Assembly (NCBI RefSeq): GCF_005577435.1 | Contig: NZ_CP040396.1 | Span: 2,422,501 to 2,486,500 of the forward strand | Length of the DNA stretch: 64,000 bases | Direction: 5' to 3' | From: Paenibacillus algicola | Lineage (GTDB): Bacteria; Bacillota; Bacilli; Paenibacillales; Paenibacillaceae | Part shown: in pieces, positions 44,675 through 54,294 of the stretch | How positions within the stretch are numbered: position 1 is the stretch's first letter | How the letters are laid out: each line of letters opens with the position of its first letter | Position numbers and translations under genes: made by a program | Notes under the pieces: generated by a model | Database searches by the model: none | What the model was told of the DNA's origin: nothing | Seen by the model: only the letters and a program-made list of their open reading frames with translations

Positions 44675-46150
44675 TTATTTAGAAATTCCAGCGTTCTGTC
44701 GAAATGCTTGGTAAGCTTCCTCCCACCTCTGTATTTGCTGAGGCTCATATTCCTTGACTTCAACAGAATTACGGATCACTCTTCTCGCTTCCATCATACC
44801 GGAGAACTCGCCTCGTGCAATAAACTGGACCGCAAGATTCCCGATCGCGCTGCCTTCAGCGGGGCCTGCCCATACGGGTCGGCCGATGGCATTCGCTGTC
44901 CATTGACACAGCAGCTCATTGTAAATGCCTCCGCCTACCATATGGAGTCCATCAAACACACGTCCAGACACCCGCTCCGTTTCGTCCAGTGTCAAGCGGT
45001 ATTTCAGGGCCAGGCTCTCTAAAATGCAGCGTGTGATTTCGCCCGGCGTTATTGGTACCGGCTGTGCCGTTCGCTTAGCTAATTCTTGAATGCGTGACGG
45101 CATATCTCCCGGGGTTAGAAAAAGATCATGATCGGGGTCGATAACGGTAACAAAAGGCTCCGCTTCTTCTGCCATCTTAACTAATTCCGGAAAGGAATAC
45201 AAAGCCCCTTTGTTCGCCCAGACACGTCTGCTTTCTTGCAGGATCCACAAGCCCATAATATTTTTGAGGAGACGGTATGTTCCACAAGCCCCTCCTTCAT
45301 TGGTGAAGTTTAGCTCCAGCGCCTCGGGAGTCATCATAGGATGGTCAATTTCTGTTCCGATTAGGGACCAGGTTCCGCAGCTTAGATAAGCGAATTGGTT
45401 CTGCAGAGCAGGTACAGATACTGCAGCAGAGCCTGTATCATGCTCCGCTGCAGTATAAAGTGTCATGCCGTTGAGGCCAAGCTCCTGAATAACTGAAGCC
45501 CGAATATTCCCCGCGTTCTCTCCGGATTGAAGTACCGGAGGATAAATATTCAATGGAAGCTGAATCTTGCTGATCAGCTCCTGATCCCAGTTTCCCAGAA
45601 GCGGGTTATACATTTGTGTCGTCGAGGCGTTACTAAACTCACTGTACATTTCACCCGTCAAGAAATAACGTAACAAATCAGGAATCATGAGCAGCTTTTT
45701 TGCACCGGCAAGCAGCTCGGGCTGATGTTTTCTTATAGAGTACAGCTGATAGATCGTATTAAAGGGCAGAAACTGAATGCCGGTCTTGCTGTAAATCTCT
45801 GATTTGGAGACCATGCCTAGAACTTCTTCCATCATTTCTGGGCTATGAAAATTGCGGTAATGGTATGGATTGCGCAGTAGTTCTCCGTCTGTTCCGATGA
45901 ATCCGAAATCGACAGCCCAAGAATCAATGGCAACCGAGCTCGGTGCGCTTAGGTGCTCCTTAGCCGCCAGCAGGCCTTGCTTTATTTCATGGTACAGCCT
46001 GAGAATATCCCAGTGCAGCCTTCCGGAAACATGGACTGGATCGTTGGGAAACCGATGCAGCTCTTCAACGAACAATCTACCGTCGTCCAATCGACCCAGC
46101 AGTGCTCTGCCACTGCTCGCGCCCAGATCAAATGCCAATGCCGTACTCAT
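44675..46150 (-). CDS. rhaB: Rhamnulokinase
   Basis: 491-residue FGGY-family sugar kinase that phosphorylates L-rhamnulose at C1 with ATP. N-terminal phosphate motif ALAFDLGASSGRALLGRL, substrate block SWAVDFGFIGTDGELLRNPY, the second ATP motif AEHDTGSAAVSVPA and the adenosine motif DGLHMVGGGIYNELLCQWTA are all present. The ATG at 46150 is preferred; an ATG three codons earlier touches the GAGGG ribosome site. It lies 41 bases after rhaA and 26 bases before the DeoR gene in one operon. Confidence 0.95.
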   Translation of the reverse strand: MSTALAFDLGASSGRALLGRLDDGRLFVEELHRFPNDPVHVSGRLHWDILRLYHEIKQGLLAAKEHLSAPSSVAIDSWAVDFGFIGTDGELLRNPYHYRNFHSPEMMEEVLGMVSKSEIYSKTGIQFLPFNTIYQLYSIRKHQPELLAGAKKLLMIPDLLRYFLTGEMYSEFSNASTTQMYNPLLGNWDQELISKIQLPLNIYPPVLQSGENAGNIRASVIQELGLNGMTLYTAAEHDTGSAAVSVPALQNQFAYLSCGTWSLIGTEIDHPMMTPEALELNFTNEGGACGTYRLLKNIMGLWILQESRRVWANKGALYSFPELVKMAEEAEPFVTVIDPDHDLFLTPGDMPSRIQELAKRTAQPVPITPGEITRCILESLALKYRLTLDETERVSGRVFDGLHMVGGGIYNELLCQWTANAIGRPVWAGPAEGSAIGNLAVQFIARGEFSGMMEARRVIRNSVEVKEYEPQQIQRWEEAYQAFRQNAGISK

Positions 46151-46191
46151 GCTTGTCATCCCTCTCTAACGCTTCCATAGAATGAGCTACA

Positions 46192-47454
46192 TCACGAATT
46201 CCGTGGCAGCAGAACATTTTTCTCATAAGTCTTTACTTCTGTCAGCCACTCTTCCCGGACGGGCACTCCATGCGATTCACAATAATAATCCCACACGGCA
46301 CCAAAAGGGTAGGCCTTGAACTCTTCCAGAAGTGTCAAGCGTGTCGTATAATCTCCCTCATGCTCTGCAGCCTTCAGTAACTCGATAGGCTCCAGCATGG
46401 CTCTAAGTATGCCTTTCAATGTATTGCGTGTCCCGATCACCCAGGCTGCAATCCGGTTAATACTGGCATCAAAAAAATCCAGACCCACATGCGTTTTATC
46501 CAGAAGGTTCCCACGAACCAGCTCTCTTCCGATCTCTACAAGCTCGTCATCCATCGTCACGACATGGTCGCTGTCCCAACGCATCGGACGGCTGACATGC
46601 AGCAGAATCCCCTCTGTAAACAATGAAAGCGAAGAAAGCTTACCGGCAATGCCTTCTGTAGGGTGAAAATGACCGGAATCCAGACAAATCAGCTTCTTGT
46701 TCAGTATTCCATAGCCCATATAAAATTCATGGGACCCGACAACATAGGCCTCTGAGCCAATTCCAAACAGCTTACTCTCTACCGCGTCAAGATTGTATTG
46801 CGGGTCAAGCTCCTCCTTGAATATTTCATCCAACGATGCTTTCAGCCGCTGGCGAGGAGCCAGACGATCTGCGGGAACATCCTTATAGCCGTCTGGAATC
46901 CATATATTTGTCACACAGGTCTGCCCCAGCTGCTCTCCAAAATGGGCACCAATTCTACGCGCAGCCTGACAATGCTCAATCCAGAATCTGCGAATCTTCG
47001 GATCGCTGTGGCTAAGGGTAAATCCATCACTGGAATTTTTGTGGGAGAAGCAGGTTGGATTGAAATCCAGGCCCAGCCCCTGTTCTTTTGCCCAGTTCAC
47101 CCAATTTTGAAAATGCTTAGGCTCCAAGGAATCCAGATCAACCTCTTCCTCTGTGTCGGCATAAATCGCATGAAGATTGATTTTATGCTTTCCCGGAATT
47201 AAAGATAACGCTTTCTCCAAATCCTGACGAAGCTGCACTGCCGTCTGGGCGGCTCCAGGATATTGTCCAGTAACGGATATGCCTCCGGTGAGTTCTTTAT
47301 CTCGGAATAAAAATCCACGCACATCATCGCCCTGCCAGCAATGGATCGAGATTTTGACCTTTTCAAGCTCCTGGAGCACCTTCTCCGTATCAATTCCATG
47401 GGCTGCATACAATTGCTTGGCATAATCATAGCTTTGAGCAGTTTCTTTCCTCAA
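46192..47454 (-). CDS. rhaA: L-rhamnose isomerase
   Basis: 420-residue metal-dependent isomerase converting L-rhamnose to L-rhamnulose. Family motifs: [78 protein letters not shown] and [20 protein letters not shown], which include the metal ligands. The start is TTG at 47454: GGGAGGG lies 7 bases upstream and the length then matches the family at 420. The longer ATG reading overlaps the preceding rhaEW gene. The spacing from rhaEW is 25 bases. Confidence 0.95.
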   Translation of the reverse strand: MRKETAQSYDYAKQLYAAHGIDTEKVLQELEKVKISIHCWQGDDVRGFLFRDKELTGGISVTGQYPGAAQTAVQLRQDLEKALSLIPGKHKINLHAIYADTEEEVDLDSLEPKHFQNWVNWAKEQGLGLDFNPTCFSHKNSSDGFTLSHSDPKIRRFWIEHCQAARRIGAHFGEQLGQTCVTNIWIPDGYKDVPADRLAPRQRLKASLDEIFKEELDPQYNLDAVESKLFGIGSEAYVVGSHEFYMGYGILNKKLICLDSGHFHPTEGIAGKLSSLSLFTEGILLHVSRPMRWDSDHVVTMDDELVEIGRELVRGNLLDKTHVGLDFFDASINRIAAWVIGTRNTLKGILRAMLEPIELLKAAEHEGDYTTRLTLLEEFKAYPFGAVWDYYCESHGVPVREEWLTEVKTYEKNVLLPRNS

Positions 47455-47479
47455 CTTTAGTCCCTCCCAATAACGGTAT

Positions 47480-49552
47480 TTACCGAGTGAACGCAGCGGG
47501 TACACCGCCGTCGATGGTCAGCATGCAGCCCGTCGTCTTCTCGGCTTTGGAGGAGGCGAAAAATGCAATGCCCTCTGCAATGTCCCGGGGGTAAATATTG
47601 ACCAATAACGTGGTGCGCTTCCGGTAATATTCTTCGAGCTCATGCGGTTCAATACCATACGCCGCTGCACGTTCATTTCGCCAGCTGGAATTCCAGATGG
47701 CAGAACCTTGCAGGATCGCATCCGGGAGAACGGTGTTCACTCGTATACCGTAGGGTCCCCCTTCGGCAGCAATGCAGCGAGCCAGATGCGCTTCAAGCGC
47801 TTTCGCAGAGCTGTATGCACTGGCATTCTTGCCGGCATATATAGAGTTTTTAGAGCCGACAAATACCATGCTGCCCCCAGTATTTTGAGCCTTCATCATT
47901 TTGAAACCTTCCCGTGCGACCAGGAAATAACCTGTTCCGAGTACGTTCATATTCAGGTTCCATTCCTTGAGCGAGGTTTCCTCAAATGCATTGGATGTCG
48001 CCAAGCCCGCATTGTTGACAAGGATATCCACGCCGCCGTATTGTATCGCAGCCTCCGTGTAAGCCTGGCGAACCGCTTCTTCATCCGTCACATCCATCTT
48101 CACAGCATAAGCCATGTTCTCTCCATACACTGCATTAATTTCTTCAGCAACCTGCTTGGCACCTTCTGCATTCAGATCCGCCAGCACCACATGTGCCCCT
48201 TCTTGTACCAGACGTCTAGCTGTCTCACTGCCGATCCCGCCAGCTCCCCCCGTTATAAAAGCAACCTTTCGAGAAAATTCCGCTTCCGCAGGAGCTAAAG
48301 AAAGCTTGTAAAGCTCGAGTGGCCAATATTCCACGTTATAGGACTCATTCTCAGTCAAGGATACAAAATTCCCAAGCGTGGTAGCACCGCGCATAACTGC
48401 AATTGCACGATGATATAATGCACCACTTACCCGTGAATTTGCCCAGCTTTTTCCTGTGTTAATCATGCCGACGCCTGGGATTAGAATTACGCGCGGTGCG
48501 GCCTCGAACATGACATCCCCATCGTTATGATTACGCTCAAAATAGTCGGCATAGCGCTGCTTGTAGGCTTCTATTTCTTCAATTAGCCTGGACTTCAGTC
48601 CTTCTACATCTTCAGTGTCAGGTGTCCAGTCCACAAACAGAGGAACGACCTTGGTATGAACGAGATGATCTGGACAGGCTGCGCCGACCTGAGACAGCTC
48701 TGCAGAATTTTTCCCACCGACGAATGTCAGCACATCCTCTGCATCGTCGAATGTAAGAATCATTTTTTTGCTATCGCATACTGCACCGCGAATTACAGGC
48801 ATAATAGCTGCAGCAACTCGCTTCCGCTCTTCGGCAGGCAGTGCCTTATATTTCTCGCCTCCAAACAGCTGCTCCTGCTCCACATGAGCTTCAATAAAAG
48901 CCTCTGCCTCTTTGATAACCTTGATCGTCTGGGCATAGCATTCTTCCGAGGTATCTCCCCAAGTGACCAGTCCATGCTTTTCCATAAGTACAAGCTCAGC
49001 GTTCGGGTTTCCAGCTACACCCTCTGCAATCATTTTGGAGAGAGTAAAGCCCGGTCTAATATAGGAAACCCAAACAAATCGATCTCCGAAAATTTCTTGG
49101 GCGAGCTCCTTGCCTCGATCTGCACAGCATAAGCTGATAATGGAGTCGGGATGGGTATGATCAATATGCTGAAAGGGAAGGAATGCATGCAGCAGCGTTT
49201 CAATGGACGCTCTTGGAGCTTTGGCATCTACCATACATTGCGCGAGATAAGACACCATTTCTTCATCTGTCATGCTGTCCCGCTCCATGAGCGGTTTAAT
49301 ATCCTCCATACGAAGACCTGTAAAGTTGGAAGCCTTCATACTAGCTAGATCCGACCCGCTTCCCTTGACGTACATGACCTCAACGTCCCGCCCCCGGAAA
49401 TCTTGAATAACCATTTTGCTGGAGGTATTCCCTCCTCCCCAGTTGCAAACCGTACGGTCTGAGCCAATTTGGTTAGAGCGCCTTACCAGCTTTTCAAGCT
49501 GGCTGTTGTTTTGAATATCTTTGAAAACATTTGAATTATCAATATTACTCAT
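47480..49552 (-). CDS. rhaEW: Bifunctional rhamnulose-1-phosphate aldolase / lactaldehyde dehydrogenase (RhaEW)
   Basis: 690-residue fusion. Residues 1 to about 420 are a class II aldolase/adducin domain with [11 protein letters not shown], the zinc-binding HIDHTHPDS and [13 protein letters not shown]; it splits L-rhamnulose-1-phosphate into DHAP and L-lactaldehyde. From about 430 a short-chain dehydrogenase follows: [14 protein letters not shown] near 432-445 and the catalytic Tyr-Lys in [10 protein letters not shown] near 579; it would oxidise L-lactaldehyde to L-lactate with NAD. Bacillus YuxG (RhaEW) has the same layout. The start at 49552 has GAGGAG 8 bases upstream. It is the first gene of the operon. 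Confidence 0.94.
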   Translation of the reverse strand: MSNIDNSNVFKDIQNNSQLEKLVRRSNQIGSDRTVCNWGGGNTSSKMVIQDFRGRDVEVMYVKGSGSDLASMKASNFTGLRMEDIKPLMERDSMTDEEMVSYLAQCMVDAKAPRASIETLLHAFLPFQHIDHTHPDSIISLCCADRGKELAQEIFGDRFVWVSYIRPGFTLSKMIAEGVAGNPNAELVLMEKHGLVTWGDTSEECYAQTIKVIKEAEAFIEAHVEQEQLFGGEKYKALPAEERKRVAAAIMPVIRGAVCDSKKMILTFDDAEDVLTFVGGKNSAELSQVGAACPDHLVHTKVVPLFVDWTPDTEDVEGLKSRLIEEIEAYKQRYADYFERNHNDGDVMFEAAPRVILIPGVGMINTGKSWANSRVSGALYHRAIAVMRGATTLGNFVSLTENESYNVEYWPLELYKLSLAPAEAEFSRKVAFITGGAGGIGSETARRLVQEGAHVVLADLNAEGAKQVAEEINAVYGENMAYAVKMDVTDEEAVRQAYTEAAIQYGGVDILVNNAGLATSNAFEETSLKEWNLNMNVLGTGYFLVAREGFKMMKAQNTGGSMVFVGSKNSIYAGKNASAYSSAKALEAHLARCIAAEGGPYGIRVNTVLPDAILQGSAIWNSSWRNERAAAYGIEPHELEEYYRKRTTLLVNIYPRDIAEGIAFFASSKAEKTTGCMLTIDGGVPAAFTR

Positions 49553-49671
49553 TGACGATCTCCTCTCCACCTCAATATTCGGATTTATCTCATCATAACA
49601 CGCCCGTATAATTTTGAATATACTTGTTTATGTTTGTTTTAAAGTTTTTACGGAATGAATTAAAAATAAAT

Positions 49672-49730
49672 AAAAAGCTCATATTGGTGCTGTGCTTGGT
49701 TCACACAGATAACACCAATATAAGCTTTTT
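49672..49730. terminator. Bidirectional terminator upstream of the rhamnose operon
   Basis: AAAAAGCTCATATTGGTG (49672-49689) pairs with CACCAATATAAGCTTTTT (49713-49730), with an inner CTGTG/CACAG stem. On the minus strand it closes the DUF4176 transcription unit, T-run included, and insulates the rhamnose operon that starts below. Confidence 0.85.
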
Positions 49731-49763
49731 TCATGACACCATAATCTAAGTGATGTTCAATAG

Positions 49764-50063
49764 TTATTGCACCGAGCTGGATTGATCCGCCTTCGCAATG
49801 CCCTCCAGCAGAGCCTCCCGGAACTGCTGCTCCTCTTCATTGACATAGCCTTGAAAGACGATCTCAGATATATCCTTATGATTAAAAAATACATTGGAAT
49901 CCGCCGTTAAATTTCCATGCGGATAAAAGCAGGCGACATAATCCCAACGTTTTCCGCTCTTGGAGTCGTTCTGCATTCGCCCGTAGATCATGAGATTCTG
50001 ATCCCAGTCCTTAAATTTGACCACCGACCCGATCGGCAGCAGCTTCTCTTGTACAGCTTCCAT
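49764..50063 (-). CDS. DUF4176 domain protein (type VII secretion-associated)
   Basis: 99-residue soluble protein. LLPIGSVVKFKDWDQNLMIYGRMQ and WDYVACFYPHGNL, then DISEIVFQGYVNEEEQQF, are the typical DUF4176 blocks, given here with breaks. Members of this family occur in Firmicute type VII secretion (ESX/Yuk) gene neighbourhoods; their role is unknown. The start at 50063 has AAGGAG 8 bases upstream; an ATG two codons earlier is too close. It starts 2 bases after the stop of the small membrane protein gene, so it is in the same operon as the WXG100 gene at 50301. Confidence 0.85.
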   Translation of the reverse strand: MEAVQEKLLPIGSVVKFKDWDQNLMIYGRMQNDSKSGKRWDYVACFYPHGNLTADSNVFFNHKDISEIVFQGYVNEEEQQFREALLEGIAKADQSSSVQ

Positions 50064-50065
50064 GT

Positions 50066-50281
50066 TCATTTCTCCTTCATGAGCATTGTTCCTACTTTGT
50101 ATACCGCGGCAGCCACAAGGGGAATGAAGACCCCCAAGGAAATGCAAATTACGGCCTTTTCTCTAACCTGCAGCGCTGGATCAGCCAAATTGGGAATGAT
50201 GGTGCCCAGTACGCCGACGACAGCGATGCTGATCATAATTACTTTAAACCGGCTATGCACGGCCTGGCCTCTCCCTTCCAT
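50066..50281 (-). CDS. Small two-helix membrane protein in the WXG100 operon
   Basis: 71 residues with two hydrophobic helices, about 14-31 (VIMISIAVVGVLGTIIPNL) and 43-62 (AVICISLGVFIPLVAAAVYK), both ends charged. No family recognised. It sits between the WXG100 gene (19 bases upstream) and the DUF4176 gene (2 bases downstream), so it probably belongs to that module, perhaps as a membrane partner. The ATG at 50281 has GGAAGG nearby. Confidence 0.72.
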   Translation of the reverse strand: MEGRGQAVHSRFKVIMISIAVVGVLGTIIPNLADPALQVREKAVICISLGVFIPLVAAAVYKVGTMLMKEK

Positions 50282-50300
50282 CCCTTGCTGTGGATCTTCC

Positions 50301-51137
50301 TTATTCGACGGTCACGTTGCCACCTACGCCGACAAGGCTGACTCCAGGGCCAAGAGGGATATGAAATTTCAAGCCGCTTTTTCCGACCTCGGCAGAGCCG
50401 CCAACGACTCCCAGCGATGCCGAGCCGCCGATATTGAGCTCCTTATCTGTAAACGGCAGCGGAATATTAAATCCGCCTTCATACTTGTTCAGAGTCGCCT
50501 CGGCACCAATCTCCAGATTTCCGTTCTTCACCTGGGCCTCGACCTCCGCTTTGGCAAGACTGACGGAGCCCTGAACATAGTCATTCTCATATCCTGCCTC
50601 AACCATGGCGCCTTCTGCACTCACCCCGGTTGTTAACCCGGCCGATGCCGAGCCCGTAATTCCTTTGCCATACCAGCCGCTTTCCCGTCGCTCCACCACA
50701 CTGCCCTCAGCCTCAGCGCCATCCAGAAGCAGCTTGCTTAGCTTTTCGCTGCTCATAGCTGGAGACGCAGCAGCAGGGCCCGCGGCTCCCGCCAAAGAAG
50801 CCGCTCCCAGCGTTCCTGCAGCAGCACTGACTCCAACGGCTCCTATTCCTGCAGCGGTACCCGTACTCGATAGATCTGTGGATCGAAAACGATGAGAGAT
50901 CTGTTTCAGCTCGGTTGAAACATTATGTAAGCATGCTACAAACTGATTCATCGTGCTCCTGGCCTGCTGATAATCTCCGAAGAATCGTTCCCTCGTCATG
51001 CCTTCCCATTGACTCTCCATCTGATGGATACTGGACTCCAGACGCCGCACGAGCTCTCCGCCCTGCTGGCTTGCCAGTGAGAACCGGGAAGAGATGTCAT
51101 CCAGCTGCTCCGGAGTGACCAAAATACGATTGGACAT
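50301..51137 (-). CDS. WXG100-type protein with long Gly/Ala-rich and beta-rich C-terminal extension
   Basis: 278 residues. Residues 1-95 are a WXG100/ESAT-6-like helical hairpin with the turn motif Trp44-Glu45-Gly46 (ESQWEGMTRERF) and flanking heptads. An Ala/Gly linker (95-128) follows, then a C-terminal region (140-278) of glycine-rich strands such as GSASAGLTTGVSAEGAMVE and IPLGPGVSLVGVGGNVTVE. Long WXG100 fusions are usually cargo of type VII secretion systems, often toxins. No catalytic toxin motif is visible here, and a membrane-active or structural role is possible. The start at 51137 has AAAGGAG 8 bases upstream. It is the first gene of a three-gene operon with a membrane protein and DUF4176. 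Confidence 0.8.
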   Translation of the reverse strand: MSNRILVTPEQLDDISSRFSLASQQGGELVRRLESSIHQMESQWEGMTRERFFGDYQQARSTMNQFVACLHNVSTELKQISHRFRSTDLSSTGTAAGIGAVGVSAAAGTLGAASLAGAAGPAAASPAMSSEKLSKLLLDGAEAEGSVVERRESGWYGKGITGSASAGLTTGVSAEGAMVEAGYENDYVQGSVSLAKAEVEAQVKNGNLEIGAEATLNKYEGGFNIPLPFTDKELNIGGSASLGVVGGSAEVGKSGLKFHIPLGPGVSLVGVGGNVTVE

Positions 51138-51256
51138 TATTAACGCTCCTTTCATGTCATTCCTAAAAAACAATCTGTTTATGTCTGGGCATTGCAGTGG
51201 ATTCCTTGTCTATTACCCTTTTTCATAAACCATTAAATCACAAGTCCTCTACAGCG

Positions 51257-51286
51257 AAAAGCCCGGAGCTAAGAATAGCCCCAGGC
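51257..51286 (-). terminator. Intrinsic terminator after the gene at 51304
   Basis: Minus-strand GCCTGGGGCTA (51276-51286) and TAGCTCCGGGC (51261-51271) pair over 11 positions with two wobbles, followed by TTTT. It separates the Sm-like gene from the WXG100 operon. Confidence 0.8.
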
Positions 51287-51303
51287 ATTCGCAGTACTCT
51301 GAA

Positions 51304-51606
51304 TTAGATGAAAAAGAGAGGAACGAGGAAGAGAAAGGCCAAGCTAGCCCATGCTAAACCCGCATAAGGATTATAATATGGATAATATCCGTATGCGGAG
51401 GCTTTTACCGGCTTGTTGGATTTTCCGGATTTACCGGGCTTATGAGATAGAATATGCGCCTGTCCCGGCGGCTCTAATACAATTCCGTTGTGATCAACGC
51501 TCTTCAGCGTTCCCATCCATTCTGTACCATCATGAAGCACGGCACAGACCTGCTGGCCAATATATGGACGACAGCCGTCCGGTGACAATGGATTGATACA
51601 TTGCAT
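51304..51606 (-). CDS. Small membrane-anchored protein with Sm-like N-terminal domain
   Basis: 100 residues. Residues about 14-47 (IGQQVCAVLHDGTEWMGTLK, then SVDHNGIVLEP) have the strand spacing of a small Sm-like barrel; this is an inference. A basic Lys/Ser/Gly linker and a Tyr-rich stretch (YGYYPYYNPYAG) follow, and the C-terminus is a hydrophobic helix (ASLAFLFLVPLFFI). Such proteins occur in spore-forming Firmicutes without known function. GGAGGTG lies about 8 bases before the ATG. A terminator separates it from the WXG100 operon, so it may be independent of it. Confidence 0.68.
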   Translation of the reverse strand: MQCINPLSPDGCRPYIGQQVCAVLHDGTEWMGTLKSVDHNGIVLEPPGQAHILSHKPGKSGKSNKPVKASAYGYYPYYNPYAGLAWASLAFLFLVPLFFI

Positions 51607-51711
51607 ATTTGTTGCACCTCCCCCTGCTGGATTGATTCCAGTGTATTCGCAAGGGGCTGTCCTCGTTATCCGCTGCTGTCCTCTAGGATCTCAAAGAATA
51701 CTCACTCCGGA

Positions 51712-51897
51712 TTAGAAATCATGTTGAACTTCACAATCTTCATCATCTGAGAATTCGCTCCTGCAAGGAACCCGGGTGATACACTTGGACTGCTTTACCC
51801 AGTGTCCGATATTTTGATACAGGGCTTCGTACGATTGCTCCAGCTGTTCTTCCGATAGATCAGCAGGGTCCTGCGCTCCAAAATACTCTAATTCCAT
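51712..51897 (-). CDS. Small acidic protein, unknown function
   Basis: 61 residues, acidic, with helices (DLSEEQLEQSYEALYQNIGH) and three cysteines in the second half (CITRVPC, then DEDCE). No family recognised. It has a good ribosome site, AAAGGAG 7 bases before the ATG, which supports expression. Confidence 0.6.
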   Translation of the reverse strand: MELEYFGAQDPADLSEEQLEQSYEALYQNIGHWVKQSKCITRVPCRSEFSDDEDCEVQHDF

Positions 51898-52034
51898 GAC
51901 GATGCTCCTTTCTTCCTTCTTCCTATTTCAAACCTTGCCTTCCTCCAGTCTGCGCTGGAAGGAGCATAATTTTATGGATCTCAATCCATTATAAATAGCA
52001 TGATTTCCACTTATAAAGGCGGTGCTTTGCTTCC

Positions 52035-52529
52035 ATGTCCATCCCGTTACTCCTCTGCATCCAGCTCGGTGTGCTTGCTGGTACTCTTAGCTTAGCTGCT
52101 GAGGAGCATATCATGCATACATCCACTATGGTAAATGCTACTGCGCCTTTTACTGTTATAGAGCTCTTCGATTCGGCATCAGACCCTCAAGCTGCCTCTC
52201 CTGCCCAGCCATCTCAGAAGGAAGGGCTGTTCAAACAGCTTGCCACCTATCTGAACATGAAGCCGTATGAGCTTCGCGAGGCGTTACAGACCTCCACTCT
52301 TGCTGAAATTGCACAGTCTAAGGGCATTCCGCGAGAAGCCTTAAAGCTGAAATTAATTGCCCTTATGGAAGAACGGTCACTACACGCCCCTGTTCCTTTA
52401 GGCGGGGGAGCAGATTTTGAGCAGGCAGCCGAGCTGTTTATGGATCGCCAAGGCGGCTGGCCATCTCCGCGCTCTAAGCAGCATAAAAAAGCACCGGGCT
52501 ATTCCAGCCGCCCGGCACTTCAAATTTAA
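52035..52529 (+). CDS. Secreted protein with LAEIA-type helical module
   Basis: 164 residues with an N-terminal hydrophobic signal (SIPLLLCIQLGVLAGTLSLA). The central segment LATYLNMKPYELREALQTST followed by LAEIAQSKGIPREALKLKLI matches a short helical module common in exported Firmicute proteins: a hydrophobic helix, then L-x-x-G/T-x-x-L-A-E-I-A and a K-G-I turn. The tail is basic and Pro/Ser-rich. The ribosome site (GGCGGTG) is weak. The last codons encode the terminator hairpin of the convergent gene, and the two genes overlap by 4 bases. Confidence 0.68.
   Translation: MSIPLLLCIQLGVLAGTLSLAAEEHIMHTSTMVNATAPFTVIELFDSASDPQAASPAQPSQKEGLFKQLATYLNMKPYELREALQTSTLAEIAQSKGIPREALKLKLIALMEERSLHAPVPLGGGADFEQAAELFMDRQGGWPSPRSKQHKKAPGYSSRPALQI
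52485..52518 (-). terminator. Terminator of the convergent gene, inside the 3' end of the 52035 gene
   Basis: Minus-strand GTGCCGGGC (52510-52518) and GCCCGGTGC (52491-52499) form a 9-bp stem followed by TTTTTT (52485-52490). It ends the transcript of 52526-53044 but lies within the coding sequence of the plus-strand gene. Confidence 0.85.
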
Positions 52530-53044
52530 GGTATATATTGCTGAATGATTTGAGTCACCTCACCGTTCTCAACAGTGAGATGGTATGGAAACCAACCCAT
52601 ATCAATCAGCTTGTCGTTTTGGAAAATGGAATGGAATTTGGTAACACTCACTTCCTGATTCCAGATAATCTGGGCATCCTCCCAAGACCCGGTATGATCA
52701 TACAGCTGCAAGAATACTCGTGCAGAGTCGCTGACAGGAAGAGTAATCTGTTCCTCTTGATCATTCACAATGTAATACCCGTCTGGCGCTTCAGTCAGAT
52801 CTGAATCACCTTCCCGTTGACGGAAGATCTCGTTTGCTTCTTCACCCTCATACCATTCAATTCGATCTACCACGGCGTATAGCTGTCCGTTCATCATGGT
52901 GAATGACTGCATAAATACAGCACGTTGATGCTCTGAATGCTCTACCGGTGTATATTGCGAGCTGCCAGACGCAGCTCCGACTGTCGTTGTCATCATCAGA
53001 ATTAACCCGCACAGCAGGAACCATTTTACCGCTCTTGATTTCAT
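52526..53044 (-). CDS. Secreted hypothetical protein, 172 residues
   Basis: A clear signal peptide (basic start, WFLLCGLILMMTTTVGAA, cleavage near Ala25). The mature part is acidic, with a strand-rich pattern: GQLYAVVDRIEWYEGEEANE, YYIVNDQEEQITLPVSD, YHLTVENGEVTQIIQQYI. No family recognised with confidence. GAGGG precedes the ATG by about 7 bases. It is convergent with the secreted protein gene at 52035, and its terminator lies inside that gene. Confidence 0.75.
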   Translation of the reverse strand: MKSRAVKWFLLCGLILMMTTTVGAASGSSQYTPVEHSEHQRAVFMQSFTMMNGQLYAVVDRIEWYEGEEANEIFRQREGDSDLTEAPDGYYIVNDQEEQITLPVSDSARVFLQLYDHTGSWEDAQIIWNQEVSVTKFHSIFQNDKLIDMGWFPYHLTVENGEVTQIIQQYIP

Positions 53045-53227
53045 TCAAGCCCTCTCCCTACCTTTAGAATTGGAGGCAAGTGACATATACGCTTCATTAC
53101 CCGAAGGCCATCGGCCTCAAACAGAATAATCAACAACACTAAGTATATGCCGATTGGAGGTGAAATGAATTTCAAAAGCTTCTGAATTTAATGACAATAA
53201 TGCCACACCTTTAGCTCCACCTTGAGA

Positions 53228-54157
53228 TTAAGACTGGAAGGCTTCGGTCAGCACAGGAACGATCTGCGACTTCCGGGAAACGACCCCTTTGAGGAGAGCG
53301 GTATTGTTCTCCAGCTGTACTTGATACGCTCTTTCTACAGCTGCAGCTTCCTTGCCTAGTGCCAGTGCAACGGAATCATTGTTCAAAATATCTGTCACTA
53401 CAAATACGAACAAATCCAGTCCCTTATTCGCAATAATGGCAGAAATGGCTTCTTCCAGCTCCGCTTGACGGGAGAGCACATCATTCGTGTCCACGGCATT
53501 TACCTGGGCGATTTCCACCTTGGCGTTACCCATACTGAATTCCTTCGCATCCAGAGAGATCAGCTGAGGAATTGTCTTGTCGCTCAGATCCGCACCTGCC
53601 TTCAGCATTTCGAGACCATAGCTCTGTGCATCAACGCCTGCAATCTCCGCCAGTTCCTTGGCTGCAGCAATATCTTCTTCGGTGCAGGTTGGAGATTTAA
53701 ATAGCAATGAATCGGAAATAATCGCCGACAGCATCAGTCCGGCAATTTCCTTGCGAATCGCCACACCGTTCTCCTTGTACAGCTTGTTCAGGATCGTTGC
53801 GGTGCAGCCGACCGGCTCAGCACGGTAGTACAGCGGGTGGCTTGTCTCAAAGTTCGCAATACGGTGATGGTCAATAACCTCAAGTACTCGAACCTGATCG
53901 ATGTCAGCCGCGCTTTGCTGGCGTTCATTGTGATCGACCAGAATGACGTCCTTCGCTTCACCGGCAACCGTCTCAACCAGACGAGGTGCATCAACATGGA
54001 ACGTGTTCAGTGCATAGCTGGTTTCTCCGTTAACCTCACCTAGACGTACAGCCTCAGCCCCAATACCCAGCTCCTTCTTCAGCTCTGCATAGGCGATCGC
54101 GGAGCAAATGGTATCCGTGTCCGGGTTCTTGTGACCAAATACGAGAATATTACTCAT
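53228..54157 (-). CDS. ppaC: Manganese-dependent inorganic pyrophosphatase
   Basis: 309-residue family II pyrophosphatase (DHH superfamily) that hydrolyses PPi and so drives biosynthetic reactions. N-terminal [20 protein letters not shown] carries metal ligands His and Asp, VILVDHNE and [12 protein letters not shown] supply the DHH motif, and the C-terminal DHHA2 domain ends with [12 protein letters not shown] (Arg/Lys substrate contacts). GGAGGG lies 9 bases before the ATG. It is a single gene. The 180 bases between it and 53044 contain no convincing gene. Confidence 0.96.
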   Translation of the reverse strand: MSNILVFGHKNPDTDTICSAIAYAELKKELGIGAEAVRLGEVNGETSYALNTFHVDAPRLVETVAGEAKDVILVDHNERQQSAADIDQVRVLEVIDHHRIANFETSHPLYYRAEPVGCTATILNKLYKENGVAIRKEIAGLMLSAIISDSLLFKSPTCTEEDIAAAKELAEIAGVDAQSYGLEMLKAGADLSDKTIPQLISLDAKEFSMGNAKVEIAQVNAVDTNDVLSRQAELEEAISAIIANKGLDLFVFVVTDILNNDSVALALGKEAAAVERAYQVQLENNTALLKGVVSRKSQIVPVLTEAFQS

Positions 54158-54294
54158 GTTCTAAGCCCTCCAATTAAAGTTCATATAGTGTTGTGTATGT
54201 GCCACCGAAATGGCGAAGCTTGTTCATTCTCTAACGATTATAACTGTAAATTCACCTTATTCCAATTACTTTACCATGATTTTCATTTGAAACT

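Noticed and set aside
53045..53227. Six-codon reading frame with a GGAGGTGAA ribosome site
   Set aside because: Too short to support as a gene; no other sign of a leader peptide system.
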